From assembly GCF_007713685.1 (NCBI RefSeq), contig NZ_VMRJ01000005.1:248001-312000 (forward strand): 64,000 bases of DNA, written 5' to 3'. Source of the stretch: Hymenobacter setariae. Its GTDB lineage: Bacteria > Bacteroidota > Bacteroidia > Cytophagales > Hymenobacteraceae. The translations under genes were made by a program, and so were the position numbers. The notes under the pieces were generated by a model, which had not been told where the DNA came from, did not search any database, and saw only the letters and a list, made by a program, of their open reading frames with translations. This document shows positions 7,266 to 15,178 of this stretch, in pieces. Numbering within the stretch: position 1 is the stretch's first letter; every line of letters begins with the position of its first letter.

Positions 7266-8351
7266 GTGGCTGCCGCGCCTACTCTCGCGCCCGCTGCGCC
7301 CGATACGGCCGTGGTGGTGCCGCCTGCCCCGGCCCGCTCGCCGGGTTACTACGTGCGCCAGCGGCTGTGGGCCAATCGCCCCGCCGTGGCTGGGCTAGGC
7401 TTCATCATTATGTGCGCGGTGGTGGCGCTGCTGGGCTACTGGATTTTGCCCGACCCCTCACCCGATGCCAACAATGGCCTCGTGCAGCTGCAAAAGCAAC
7501 CGCCGGGTTTCACTGCTACCCTGCGCCAGGTGCCCGACCCCAGCGCCCCGCCGCCCGGCAACCTTTTGCAAGTGTGGCTGCACGGCCGGCCGCCGCAGGT
7601 AAAAGATGCCCTAAGTGCCAGCGGCGCCCCGCAAGCAACAAGCAGCAAGCAACAAACCATCACCCGCACGTACTGGCTGGGTACCGACAAAGCTGGGCGC
7701 GACGAGCTAAGCCGCCTGCTGCTGGGCACGCGCATCTCGCTGGGCATCGGGCTGGTGGCGGTGCTGATTTCGCTGGCTCTAGGGGTGGTGGTAGGCGCGC
7801 TAGCCGGCTACTTTGGCGGCTGGCTCGATAGCGTATTGCTGGGCCTGATGACCGTGGTGTGGAGCATTCCGGGTATCATGCTAGTCATTGCCATTTCACT
7901 GGCGCTGGATAGCAAGGGTGTGTGGGTTAGCTTCGTCGCGGTGGGTCTCACGATGTGGGTCGATGTGGCCCGCGTGGTGCGCGGCCAAGTGCTAGGGCTG
8001 CGCTCGGCCACCTTCATCGAGGCGGGGCGCGTGCTGGGGCTGCCCACTAGCCGGCTCATTTTTGCACACTTGCTGCCCAATTTGCGCGGGCCGCTCATTG
8101 TGCTGGCCACCAGCAATTTTGCAGCGGCTATTCTGCTCGAAGCGGGCCTCAGCTTTCTGGGGCTCGGGGTGCAGCCGCCGGCCCCTAGCTGGGGCCTCAT
8201 GGTGAAAGAGGGCTATGACCTGCTCGGCACGCAGGCAGGCCTGTGGCTCACGCTGCTACCAGGATTGGCCATTAGCTTGCTGGTACTAAGCTTCAATTTG
8301 CTGGGCAACGGCCTGCGCGATGCCTTCGACCCTAAGACCCAACTTAGCTAA
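7266..8351 (+). CDS. ABC transporter permease, OppC/DppC type
   Basis: An inner-membrane permease of 361 residues from the oligopeptide/nickel importer family (BPD_transp_1). A first helix lies at about 38-60 (FIIMCAVVALLGYWIL), then a periplasmic region (60-145) larger than usual, then five helices. The cytoplasmic EAA-type loop that contacts the ATPase is present: EAGRVLGLPTSRLIFAHLLP. The YWLGTDKAGRDELSRLL segment is typical of OppC/DppC. The start is GTG at 7266, 3 bases after the preceding stop. OppC normally works with OppB, a binding protein and one or two ATPases, and none is adjacent, so its partners must be encoded elsewhere, a layout often met in this phylum. Confidence 0.88.
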   Translation: MAAAPTLAPAAPDTAVVVPPAPARSPGYYVRQRLWANRPAVAGLGFIIMCAVVALLGYWILPDPSPDANNGLVQLQKQPPGFTATLRQVPDPSAPPPGNLLQVWLHGRPPQVKDALSASGAPQATSSKQQTITRTYWLGTDKAGRDELSRLLLGTRISLGIGLVAVLISLALGVVVGALAGYFGGWLDSVLLGLMTVVWSIPGIMLVIAISLALDSKGVWVSFVAVGLTMWVDVARVVRGQVLGLRSATFIEAGRVLGLPTSRLIFAHLLPNLRGPLIVLATSNFAAAILLEAGLSFLGLGVQPPAPSWGLMVKEGYDLLGTQAGLWLTLLPGLAISLLVLSFNLLGNGLRDAFDPKTQLS

Positions 8352-8377
8352 ACGGTGGCCGTGAGGCAGCTGTGCCG

Positions 8378-8385
8378 TATTTTTG
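8378..8385 (+). promoter_or_regulatory. TAnnTTTG -7 box
   Basis: TATTTTTG, 100 bases upstream of the ATG at 8486, implying a leader of about 97 bases for the phosphatase gene. No clear -33 box. Confidence 0.4.
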
Positions 8386-8485
8386 TGCGTCCTTTATTGT
8401 ATTCATCCATTTAGTTTCTACCTAAGCCTTCCTGATTAATTTGATTCATCTTTAGTCGTCGGTTTTCCTCGCTACTTCCTCATTT

Positions 8486-9736
8486 ATGCCGCAAACTGCC
8501 GCCCTAGCTAGCCTCGAAAAGCAGCTCTTCTTTAAAGAGCGCGAGTTGCGAGCATTGCTGGAGATTACCCAGGCCATTACCCACGACGCCAACGAGGCCG
8601 ACCTCTACAAGATTTATCAATTCACCCTCATTGGGCAGCTTGGGGTGCGCCAGCTGGCGCTGTATGTGCTAGAAGACAGGCAGTTCCGGCTGAAGGCAAG
8701 TTTTGGGCCTAAGTTGCAAGCGGGGCCGCAATTTTCACTGGCTTCGCTGCCATCGCATTGCCAAGCGCAGCCCTGCCCGGTGTCAGAGCTAGACCTCAGT
8801 GCCGAGTGGCAGGGCTTTGAACTGCTGGTGCCGGTGCGCCAGCAAGAGGCCGTGCAGGCCTTCGTATTTATCGGCACCACCCACGCCGACTACATGACGC
8901 GGGAGGCCCTAGGCTTCCTGGAAACGCTGAGTAATATCTTGCTTGGGGCAGTGGCCAACCGCCGCCTGGCCCGCCAGCGCGAAGCCTCGATGATGGCGGA
9001 AGCTGCCGTGCGCCGCGAAATCGAGATTGCCCAGCAGGTGCAGCAGCTGCTTTTTCCGCAGAGCTTGCCCAATAATCAGCACTTTGCAGTGCAGGCTACC
9101 TACTTGCCGCACACCGAGATAGGCGGCGACTACTACGACGTAGTGGAGCTGGATACCAACCGGCTGCTCGTGTGCGTGGCCGACGTGAGCGGCAAAGGCG
9201 TGCCAGCCTCCTTGCTCATGTCTAACTTCCAGGCGGGCCTGCGCACGCTACTGCGCCAGGGTACCAATCTGGCCACTATCGTGCATGAGCTCAATCACTT
9301 GCTGTTTCGTAATTCGGGCGGTGAGAAGTTTATTACAGCCTTTCTAGGTCTCTATGACCGCAGCACACAGGTGTTGCAGTACGTGAACGCCGGCCACAAC
9401 GACCCCCTGCTGTTGCCCGATGGGGGCCCCGCCCAGCGCCTGCACGATGGCACCGTGATGCTCGGCATCATGCCCAAGCTACCCATGCTAAAGGTGGGCC
9501 TAGCCAAGGTGCCACCTCACTCACTGCTCTTTACCTACACCGATGGCCTCACAGAAGTGTTCGACGCGCAGCAAAATGAGTACGGTGAAAGCGGCGTCTT
9601 GAGCATGCTAACCCGCCACCGCTACCTGCCCCTGTCGCGCCTGCACCAAGAGTTGCTAAGCGATATCCGCCGCTTCAATGCCAGCGGCGAGAAGTTTGCC
9701 GACGACATCACCATGCTAAGCTTGCGGGTTAAGTGA
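8486..9736 (+). CDS. GAF-domain PP2C/SpoIIE (RsbU-like) serine phosphatase
   Basis: A cytoplasmic signalling phosphatase of 416 residues. A short coiled coil (9-28) leads into a GAF-like sensor domain (about 30-160), then a helical linker (160-195), then a SpoIIE/PP2C catalytic domain (200-416). Metal-binding and core motifs are present: EIGGDYYDVV (D215), CVADVSGKGVPASLLM (D233), FITAFLGLYD, YVNAGHNDPLLL, LLFTYTDGLTEVFD and FADDITMLSLRV at the C-terminus. Such enzymes dephosphorylate anti-sigma-factor antagonists in partner-switching pathways. No antagonist or anti-sigma gene is adjacent, so the partner is unknown. The stop overlaps the GTG start of the next gene by four bases. Confidence 0.92.
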   Translation: MPQTAALASLEKQLFFKERELRALLEITQAITHDANEADLYKIYQFTLIGQLGVRQLALYVLEDRQFRLKASFGPKLQAGPQFSLASLPSHCQAQPCPVSELDLSAEWQGFELLVPVRQQEAVQAFVFIGTTHADYMTREALGFLETLSNILLGAVANRRLARQREASMMAEAAVRREIEIAQQVQQLLFPQSLPNNQHFAVQATYLPHTEIGGDYYDVVELDTNRLLVCVADVSGKGVPASLLMSNFQAGLRTLLRQGTNLATIVHELNHLLFRNSGGEKFITAFLGLYDRSTQVLQYVNAGHNDPLLLPDGGPAQRLHDGTVMLGIMPKLPMLKVGLAKVPPHSLLFTYTDGLTEVFDAQQNEYGESGVLSMLTRHRYLPLSRLHQELLSDIRRFNASGEKFADDITMLSLRVK

Positions 9737-10293
9737 AGTTGCTAACTTTTGGCTTGCTGACAGTTGCGGGGTTGTTGGCAAGGGCAACGCAAGCTACTTT
9801 CCGGCTCGATGAGGCTGGTGGAATAGGAGGATTGCGATTTGAGGAGCCAGCTGCTTCCACCATAAAGTTAAATCCTAGTTTCAATGGCCTAGGTAAGCGC
9901 TGGCGGGTAACTACGCTCTTCGTTCGGCCTAATGATACCACCCGATTGGGCGGCCTAGGGGCGCCGAGCACCTACTGGTTCCGAGCAGACCGGTTTATCG
10001 GTATTGACAAGACATTAACTTCGGCCGATGCTGTCCAGCAAGCCTATCAATTGCTGAGTGCGCAGTACGGTCCGGCCCAGCCTGACACGCTGCCTAATAG
10101 CTGGTATTGGCTAGGTAAGCGCAGCTACATTCTACTGGAGAAAACGGATAAAAAGCATGGAATGCTTTTTATGGCCAGCCTAGGTATGCTCAATGAGCAG
10201 GTGCACGAAACTGCGGTTCGCGCCCGGGCCCGCAGGCTACTCGGCTGGCGCCCCGACTCGCTGGGGCTGCCCAGGCAGTACCCCAACCGTTGA
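9733..10293 (+). CDS. exported hypothetical protein
   Basis: A 186-residue protein with a short N-terminal signal sequence (MKLLTFGLLTVAGLLARATQ). I recognise no family. The mature part is a mix of beta and helical stretches with several Trp and Arg residues (STYWFRADRFIG, NSWYWLGKRSYILLE) and a basic C-terminus. It starts with GTG overlapping the phosphatase stop by four bases (GTGA), so it is translationally coupled to it. Its last 57 bases overlap the 3' end of the convergent polysaccharide gene on the other strand, so the terminal 18 residues are constrained by that gene. Role unknown; GC content is slightly lower than its neighbours. Confidence 0.7.
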   Translation: MKLLTFGLLTVAGLLARATQATFRLDEAGGIGGLRFEEPAASTIKLNPSFNGLGKRWRVTTLFVRPNDTTRLGGLGAPSTYWFRADRFIGIDKTLTSADAVQQAYQLLSAQYGPAQPDTLPNSWYWLGKRSYILLEKTDKKHGMLFMASLGMLNEQVHETAVRARARRLLGWRPDSLGLPRQYPNR

Positions 10294-11760
10294 GGTAGAA
10301 GAATCATCTTCCCGCAGCCACGAGCCGGCTCGAATGAGCACGGCCAGGCCAACCAAGAAGAGCGAGCCAACTTTATCAACTTCTATCAACTCGTTGAGAA
10401 ACAAGTGGAAGATGATAATGACCAGCGATAGCGCCACGGCCAGTACAATGCGCTGTATCTCGGGGCGGGTGGCGCTGCGGTGGTAGAGGCGCTCGGCAGT
10501 GAGTAGAGCCGAGGAAAGCAAAATACAAAACAGCACGAAGCCCGGCACCCCCTGCTCGGCTAGCATGAGCAGAAAATAGTTGTGCGTAGTCGAGCGCTCG
10601 GGGTTGGCGCTCACGTAGGTGCGGAAGCCCGTGATGGTGTGGCGCTTGTACTCGGGGTAGAAGGTAGATGGGCCACTACCAGTGAGGGGCTTGTCGGCAA
10701 TCATTTGGGCGGCGGCCACCCAGCGGTACACACGCTCCATGCCCGACACGTCTTGAAACTTGTAGGTCGAGGCTAGGTGGGCCCCAAAGTCGTCGCCGTG
10801 CCAGATAGTCTTCTCGTAGTCAGGCGCAAAGCGCATAAAATTGTCTTCCTGCACAAAGAAGACCGCCGTGCCCACAACTGCCGCCGCAAAGCCGACTAGC
10901 AGCAGGCGCGTGAGGCGCCACCGCAGCACAACATAATAGAACCCCGCTGCTGGTATTGCTAGCCACGACGCTCGCGTGTAGGACGTGAGCAAGCCAAAAA
11001 AGAGGATGCCTGCTGCCCAATACCACGCTTTTCGCTGCCAGCGCTTAGTAGCTTGGCTGGCTAGGCCCGTGGCCAAGGGCAGCAATTGCGACAGCATAGC
11101 CGCGTAAATGACGTGGTTGCGGAAAAATGGTAGCACCGCGCCATTTACCGCACCGAAGCTAAAGCCGTGGGGCGCGTGGCGCGGAATGACCCAAAATAGC
11201 ATCTGGACGGTGGCAGCCCCCACGTAGCAGGTGGCCACGCGCCAAAAATCGGCCGGGCGGCGCACTACCAGCAGCGTGCCCACCATAAAGGGTACATAAT
11301 ACCACACCTTGGCCAGCACGTACTTGACTGACTTGAGCTTATCGACCGAGAAAATGATATCGAACGTGGCCCAGGCAATGAGTAGCAGCGGCAGCAGCAG
11401 CAGCGGGTGCCGCCACTCGCGGGGGAGCAGCTGGCGCAGGTGCCCCGGCCCCAGCAGCAGCGCCAGCGGCACGCAGGCGGTGAGTGCCAGCATGAAGGGC
11501 TCGGAAGCCACATCCATACGGAAGCCCCCCACGAGTGGAATTTCCAGCGTGAAGGGCAGCGTCAAAAACAAACCGTAGTACAGCCAGCGCCACTCGGCCA
11601 GCACCAGTACGCCCGCTAGCACGGCCAATGCAGGCAGTAGCAGAGCCGGTTGCTGCAATAACCCAGCTAGGGCGCCGCCCAGCAGCAGCAATCCTAGGAA
11701 ACCTAGGAACACCCACTGCAAAGCGTCGGTTGGGCGAAAGCGAAGCAGCAGCTGGCGCAT
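10237..11760 (-). CDS. O-antigen ligase/polymerase (Wzy/WaaL-like)
   Basis: A polytopic membrane protein of 507 residues with about twelve hydrophobic segments and one large periplasmic loop (about 300-400). The region around TTHNYFLLMLAEQGVPGFVLF is the recognisable Wzy_C / O-antigen-ligase core, with the usual His in the loop. It should polymerise or ligate lipid-linked repeat units outside the inner membrane. It lies 41 bases downstream of a Wzz-like chain-length gene on the same strand and near a divergent Wzx-like flippase, so the three form a Wzx/Wzy-type export set. The short C-terminal cytoplasmic tail (about 485-507, SWLREDDSSTSTVG) overlaps the neighbouring plus-strand gene tail to tail. 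Confidence 0.87.
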   Translation of the reverse strand: MRQLLLRFRPTDALQWVFLGFLGLLLLGGALAGLLQQPALLLPALAVLAGVLVLAEWRWLYYGLFLTLPFTLEIPLVGGFRMDVASEPFMLALTACVPLALLLGPGHLRQLLPREWRHPLLLLPLLLIAWATFDIIFSVDKLKSVKYVLAKVWYYVPFMVGTLLVVRRPADFWRVATCYVGAATVQMLFWVIPRHAPHGFSFGAVNGAVLPFFRNHVIYAAMLSQLLPLATGLASQATKRWQRKAWYWAAGILFFGLLTSYTRASWLAIPAAGFYYVVLRWRLTRLLLVGFAAAVVGTAVFFVQEDNFMRFAPDYEKTIWHGDDFGAHLASTYKFQDVSGMERVYRWVAAAQMIADKPLTGSGPSTFYPEYKRHTITGFRTYVSANPERSTTHNYFLLMLAEQGVPGFVLFCILLSSALLTAERLYHRSATRPEIQRIVLAVALSLVIIIFHLFLNELIEVDKVGSLFLVGLAVLIRAGSWLREDDSSTSTVGVLPGQPQRVGAPAE

Positions 11761-11801
11761 TAGAAATCAGAATGGAAAGTGGAGGGTGACGGCCGCGAAA
11801 A

Positions 11802-12881
11802 CTACTCCGCCACCGGGCGGCGCCAAAACAGCTCTAGCAGCAGAATGGCTACTACCGACAGCGCAAGCGTCAGCAGCACCGCGCCCACAATGATGAGCGG
11901 GCGTAGCGGCTTGCTGGCGTGCGTGGCGGGCTGTGCCTTTTGCACCAGGTATAGCGACGACACGCGGCTACGCAGCGCAATTTCGGCCTGCTCATAGGCA
12001 CCGCGGGCCGCAATAAAGCGCGTTTGGATATCCGTTAGGCGGTCGCTGGCCAGTGTCACCGAGTCGTTGCCGGCGGTCCAGCCTTCTAGGTTAATGACGT
12101 TGCCACCATCGGCGCTGGTGAGGGCGTGCAGCGCCCGGCGCAGGGCAGTGGCATTGCCGGGGCCACCGCCCTCGGCTACGCGTAGCTCTTTTTCGGTTTC
12201 GATGATTTCCTTGGCCAAGTAGCGGCCTTGCTCCTTAATGCCAAATACGCCATAGCGGCGGCGAGCCCGAATGAGCGCCTGCCGGCTTTGCTCATAGGAG
12301 CGGCCTAGGCTAGTCGAGCTCTGGCGGTATAGCTGCAGCACGTTGCGGCGGTTTTCCAGCGTCAGCTGCTGGTTGATGGAGTCGATGGTCGTGACCATCG
12401 CGTTGGCAATGCGGGCGGCCAATTGCTTGTCCTCATCCTGAAAGGTGAGCTCAATGGCGTCGCGCTCGTTGTGGATGATACTGAGGTTGCTGGCAAATTC
12501 GCGGAGCGTTTTATTCTCGACCGCATCGCTGCCCGGCTTGCCAGTATCATAGTGCTGGTAGAGGTTAAACTTGCGAATCATCAGCTCGGCCACTGGCAGC
12601 GACTGCCCAATGGACAGGATGCGGTCGAGGTCTTCGGCGCGGGCGCCGACTTCCAATCTGGCCGAGCCTCTGGTTACATCGACCAAACGGTCGGGGTCAG
12701 CACCTTGTATGGAGGAGGGGAGGAAGATGGCGACCGAGCTGTAGATGTCGGGCATCGAGAGTGCTACCACCGTGCTTATTACCAAAGCCAACCCAAGAGC
12801 CAGGCCCAGCAGGTATTTCCAACGGTCAAAGATGGTCCGCAAACCTGCGGGGGAAAAACGAGATTGGGGGGCACGCACCAT
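11802..12881 (-). CDS. Wzz/GumC-type chain-length determinant
   Basis: A polysaccharide co-polymerase of 359 residues with the typical frame: a helix near the N-terminus (WKYLLGLALGLALVISTVVA), a long periplasmic part with two coiled-coil stretches (about 165-235 and 275-310), and a C-terminal helix (PLRPLIIVGAVLLTLALSVV). There is no tyrosine-kinase domain after the second helix, so it is of the short Wzz type. It controls chain length together with the polymerase just downstream. The ATG at 12881 is preferred over an in-frame TTG at 12899. A TAnnTTTG box lies 65 bases upstream, back to back with the promoter of the flippase gene. Confidence 0.87.
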   Translation of the reverse strand: MVRAPQSRFSPAGLRTIFDRWKYLLGLALGLALVISTVVALSMPDIYSSVAIFLPSSIQGADPDRLVDVTRGSARLEVGARAEDLDRILSIGQSLPVAELMIRKFNLYQHYDTGKPGSDAVENKTLREFASNLSIIHNERDAIELTFQDEDKQLAARIANAMVTTIDSINQQLTLENRRNVLQLYRQSSTSLGRSYEQSRQALIRARRRYGVFGIKEQGRYLAKEIIETEKELRVAEGGGPGNATALRRALHALTSADGGNVINLEGWTAGNDSVTLASDRLTDIQTRFIAARGAYEQAEIALRSRVSSLYLVQKAQPATHASKPLRPLIIVGAVLLTLALSVVAILLLELFWRRPVAE

Positions 12882-12945
12882 AGCAGCAAACAAAGACAAC
12901 CACTTGCCTGGCCCCAGAAAATGCGGCAGCCTAGGCAGTGGCGGG

Positions 12946-12953
12946 CAAAGATA
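12946..12953 (-). promoter_or_regulatory. TAnnTTTG -7 box for the Wzz-like gene
   Basis: TATCTTTG on the minus strand, 65 bases before the ATG at 12881. It stands 18 bases from a plus-strand box (12972-12979), giving a compact divergent promoter between two polysaccharide genes. Confidence 0.5.
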
Positions 12954-12971
12954 ACCCGCCGCTCGCCGCTC

Positions 12972-12979
12972 TACCTTTG
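12972..12979 (+). promoter_or_regulatory. TAnnTTTG -7 box for the flippase gene
   Basis: TACCTTTG, about 35-70 bases upstream of the possible starts of the Wzx-like gene. It is divergent to the box at 12946-12953. Confidence 0.5.
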
Positions 12980-13051
12980 TGCTTTCGGGTAAAAAACATC
13001 TAACTTTTTCTAGCTATCAAACGGTTTTTAGGCAGCATCGGCCTCGCCATC

Positions 13052-14443
13052 GTGCTCAATCTGCTCGTGAAGCCGGGCTGGATACTCGTCGAGAACTTGG
13101 TGCAGAACCGTTTGGGCCACGCCACCTTTGGCCTGGTGGCGGCCTGCTCGGCCCTGGCCGTGATAGTAGCCACCCTCACCGACCTAGGGCTGACCCAGTA
13201 CACGGTGCAGCGCCTAGCGGCCGAGCCCGAGTTTGCCGACCAGCATTTTCCGACCCTGCTGCCGCTGCGGGCGCTGCTCACGGGGGGCGCGCTGCTGGCG
13301 CTGCTGGCGCTAGGCGCGGCCCTAGGCTACCGCGGCCCGCAGTTGCTGCTGCTGCTAGTGGTGGGCGGCACCTTAATGCTGACGCAGTACGGCTTGTTTT
13401 TGCGCGGCCTAGTGCAAGCGCGCCAGCACTTTAACACCGATGCGCTACTGTCGGTATTTGAGAAATTGCTGACCCTAGGGCTGGTAGTGGGGCTGCTGGT
13501 AGGCAATGGCCTAGTGTTGAGCACGTATGTAGGGGCGCGGCTAGCGGCGGCGGCCTTCACGGCGGTGCTGTTTTTGGGGCTGCTGCGGCGGCTGTTTGGG
13601 CGGCTGCCCCACCGCTGGCCACAGCGTGGGCCGGCCGGGCAGCTGCTGCGAGGCAGCCTGCCATTTGCCTTCATTGCGTTGCTCTACGGCATCAACGAGC
13701 GGGTCGACATGGTGCTGCTCGAGCGGCTATCGTCGGCCCAGGAAGCCGGCTACTACGCGGCCGCCTACCGCTGGCTCGATGCCGTTATGATGTACGCCTG
13801 GACAATACTGCCGCTGTTTTTTGCTCGCTTTGCCCACGCTGGGGCGCGTCCGCGCGAGCTGCGCCAGCTGCTGTGGCTGGGGCAGCGCGTGGTCGCCATT
13901 CCGCTGCTATTTGCGGTGGCCTTCGTGCTGTTTCGGGGCGAGGTGTTGTTCTGGCAGTTCAGCCGCAGCCAGGCGCCCGAACTGGCGCGCATGGTGTTAT
14001 GCAGCAAGATTCTGTTTCTAAATGTGCTGGTGCACGCCTTCTTCGCCATCTATAGCACGCTGCTCACCAGCACGCGCCACCAAAATGTGGTGAGCTGGCT
14101 CATTGGCCTCAGTATCGCGCTCAATCTGCTGTTGAACCTCTTTTTCCTGCCTCGCTACGGCGCAATAGCTGCTGCTGCTAATACGCTGATTAGTGCCGTA
14201 GTAGTATCCTTGAGCTATGTGTGGGTGGTGGCTCGGCGCACGCCGGTGGCGGTGCCGTGGCGCATGCTGGCCCAGCTGGCGCTAGCTTTTGGGCTGCTGT
14301 GCGGAGGCTGGTATGCGCTGCGCCGGGGCCTAGCCCTCAGCTGGTGGCTCGAAGCAGGCGCAATGGCCGTGGCGTTTGTGCCAGTGCTCTTTGGCACCGG
14401 GCTGGTGGGCTGGCGCGAACTGCGGCGGCTACTGCCGCGCTAG
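13052..14443 (+). CDS. Wzx-like polysaccharide flippase (MATE/MOP family)
   Basis: A membrane protein of at least 463 residues with about twelve to fourteen helices, of the Wzx/RfbX oligosaccharide flippase type. It should move lipid-linked repeat units across the inner membrane for the polymerase and chain-length proteins encoded divergently. The GTG at 13052 is the first standard start, but it falls within the first helix: twelve more family-like codons lie upstream (IKRFLGSIGLAI, from 13016), back to a stop at 13001. Relatives carry a similar segment, so translation may begin at a non-standard codon such as ATC 13016. Later loops include LSSAQEAGYYAAAYRWLDAV, typical of the family. Confidence 0.87.
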   Translation: MLNLLVKPGWILVENLVQNRLGHATFGLVAACSALAVIVATLTDLGLTQYTVQRLAAEPEFADQHFPTLLPLRALLTGGALLALLALGAALGYRGPQLLLLLVVGGTLMLTQYGLFLRGLVQARQHFNTDALLSVFEKLLTLGLVVGLLVGNGLVLSTYVGARLAAAAFTAVLFLGLLRRLFGRLPHRWPQRGPAGQLLRGSLPFAFIALLYGINERVDMVLLERLSSAQEAGYYAAAYRWLDAVMMYAWTILPLFFARFAHAGARPRELRQLLWLGQRVVAIPLLFAVAFVLFRGEVLFWQFSRSQAPELARMVLCSKILFLNVLVHAFFAIYSTLLTSTRHQNVVSWLIGLSIALNLLLNLFFLPRYGAIAAAANTLISAVVVSLSYVWVVARRTPVAVPWRMLAQLALAFGLLCGGWYALRRGLALSWWLEAGAMAVAFVPVLFGTGLVGWRELRRLLPR

Positions 14444-14463
14444 TAGCGGTGGGGCCAGGCGCG

Positions 14464-14471
14464 TATTTTTG
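14464..14471 (+). promoter_or_regulatory. TAnnTTTG -7 box
   Basis: TATTTTTG, 60 bases upstream of the ATG at 14531. It follows the flippase stop by 20 bases, so the next gene can be transcribed on its own. Confidence 0.45.
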
Positions 14472-14530
14472 CCCTTCCTAGGTACTGCGCTGGGCTGCTC
14501 ATTGCTCACTGCTCCTTGCTACTTAAAAGA

Positions 14531-15145
14531 ATGGCTCGTCCGCATCCTTCCCACTTTGTGCACACGCTGCTGCCGCAGCTGGTGTGGCGGCGCCCGGCCG
14601 CCGTGCGCCGCGAGCTGGCCGACCCGCTGCTGGCCCGCGAACTCCTGCTCTATGTGTGGGACAAGGCCGCCGAAAGCCTGCCGCCTCGCGAGCGCGTGGC
14701 GCCCCGCGGGCTGCACCTAAGCTGGCACCAGGTGGCTGGCCGCACTACGGCGCTGGTGCAGCTGCCCACGCCCCAGGCCACCGGCGAGGCGCACCTAGTA
14801 GCCATTGTGTACGAAGATGATACCGACTTGCTACTGGCCGAGCAGCGGCGCCCATCGCCGATAGACGACCTGGAAGAACCCGACGAGGAAGCGGATGACG
14901 CCGCCAGCCTGCCCGAAGACCTGCCGCGCTACTTCTTGCTCGAAGCAACCCTAGGCCGCACCCCCGACGAAGCGGGCACCCCCACCGTATTGGGCGAGTG
15001 GCGCGGCGAGCACCACCGCCACCACGCCCCCGGCCCGCCCGCTGGCCGGCCCGATACTGCGGGCCGCTTTCTGCAAGCGCTGGCCAATCTCCTAGGTCCC
15101 CTGCCCGATACTAGCGTGCCCTTTATGCGCATCGTGCGCGGGTAG
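14531..15145 (+). CDS. conserved hypothetical protein
   Basis: A 204-residue soluble protein that I do not recognise. It has a basic N-terminal region (MARPHPSHFVHTLLPQLVWR), a central part that could be a small beta-rich domain (AHLVAIVYEDDTDLLLAE), an acidic stretch (DDLEEPDEEADDAASLPEDL, about 117-136) and a His/Pro-rich loop before the C-terminus. There is no signal peptide, membrane helix or cysteine cluster. A TTG 15 bases upstream is in frame, but the ATG is a better start. Position between a flippase and an acyltransferase gene suggests a link with polysaccharide work, but nothing in the sequence proves it. Confidence 0.65.
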   Translation: MARPHPSHFVHTLLPQLVWRRPAAVRRELADPLLARELLLYVWDKAAESLPPRERVAPRGLHLSWHQVAGRTTALVQLPTPQATGEAHLVAIVYEDDTDLLLAEQRRPSPIDDLEEPDEEADDAASLPEDLPRYFLLEATLGRTPDEAGTPTVLGEWRGEHHRHHAPGPPAGRPDTAGRFLQALANLLGPLPDTSVPFMRIVRG

Positions 15146-15178
15146 AAGGCCGCTCCTATTTTGGTTTCTATCGGCAAG

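Noticed and set aside
7618..7665. Short Gln/Ser/Lys repeat in the OppC periplasmic loop
   Set aside because: A brief AGCAA-type codon repeat within one gene; too short to call a tandem repeat element.
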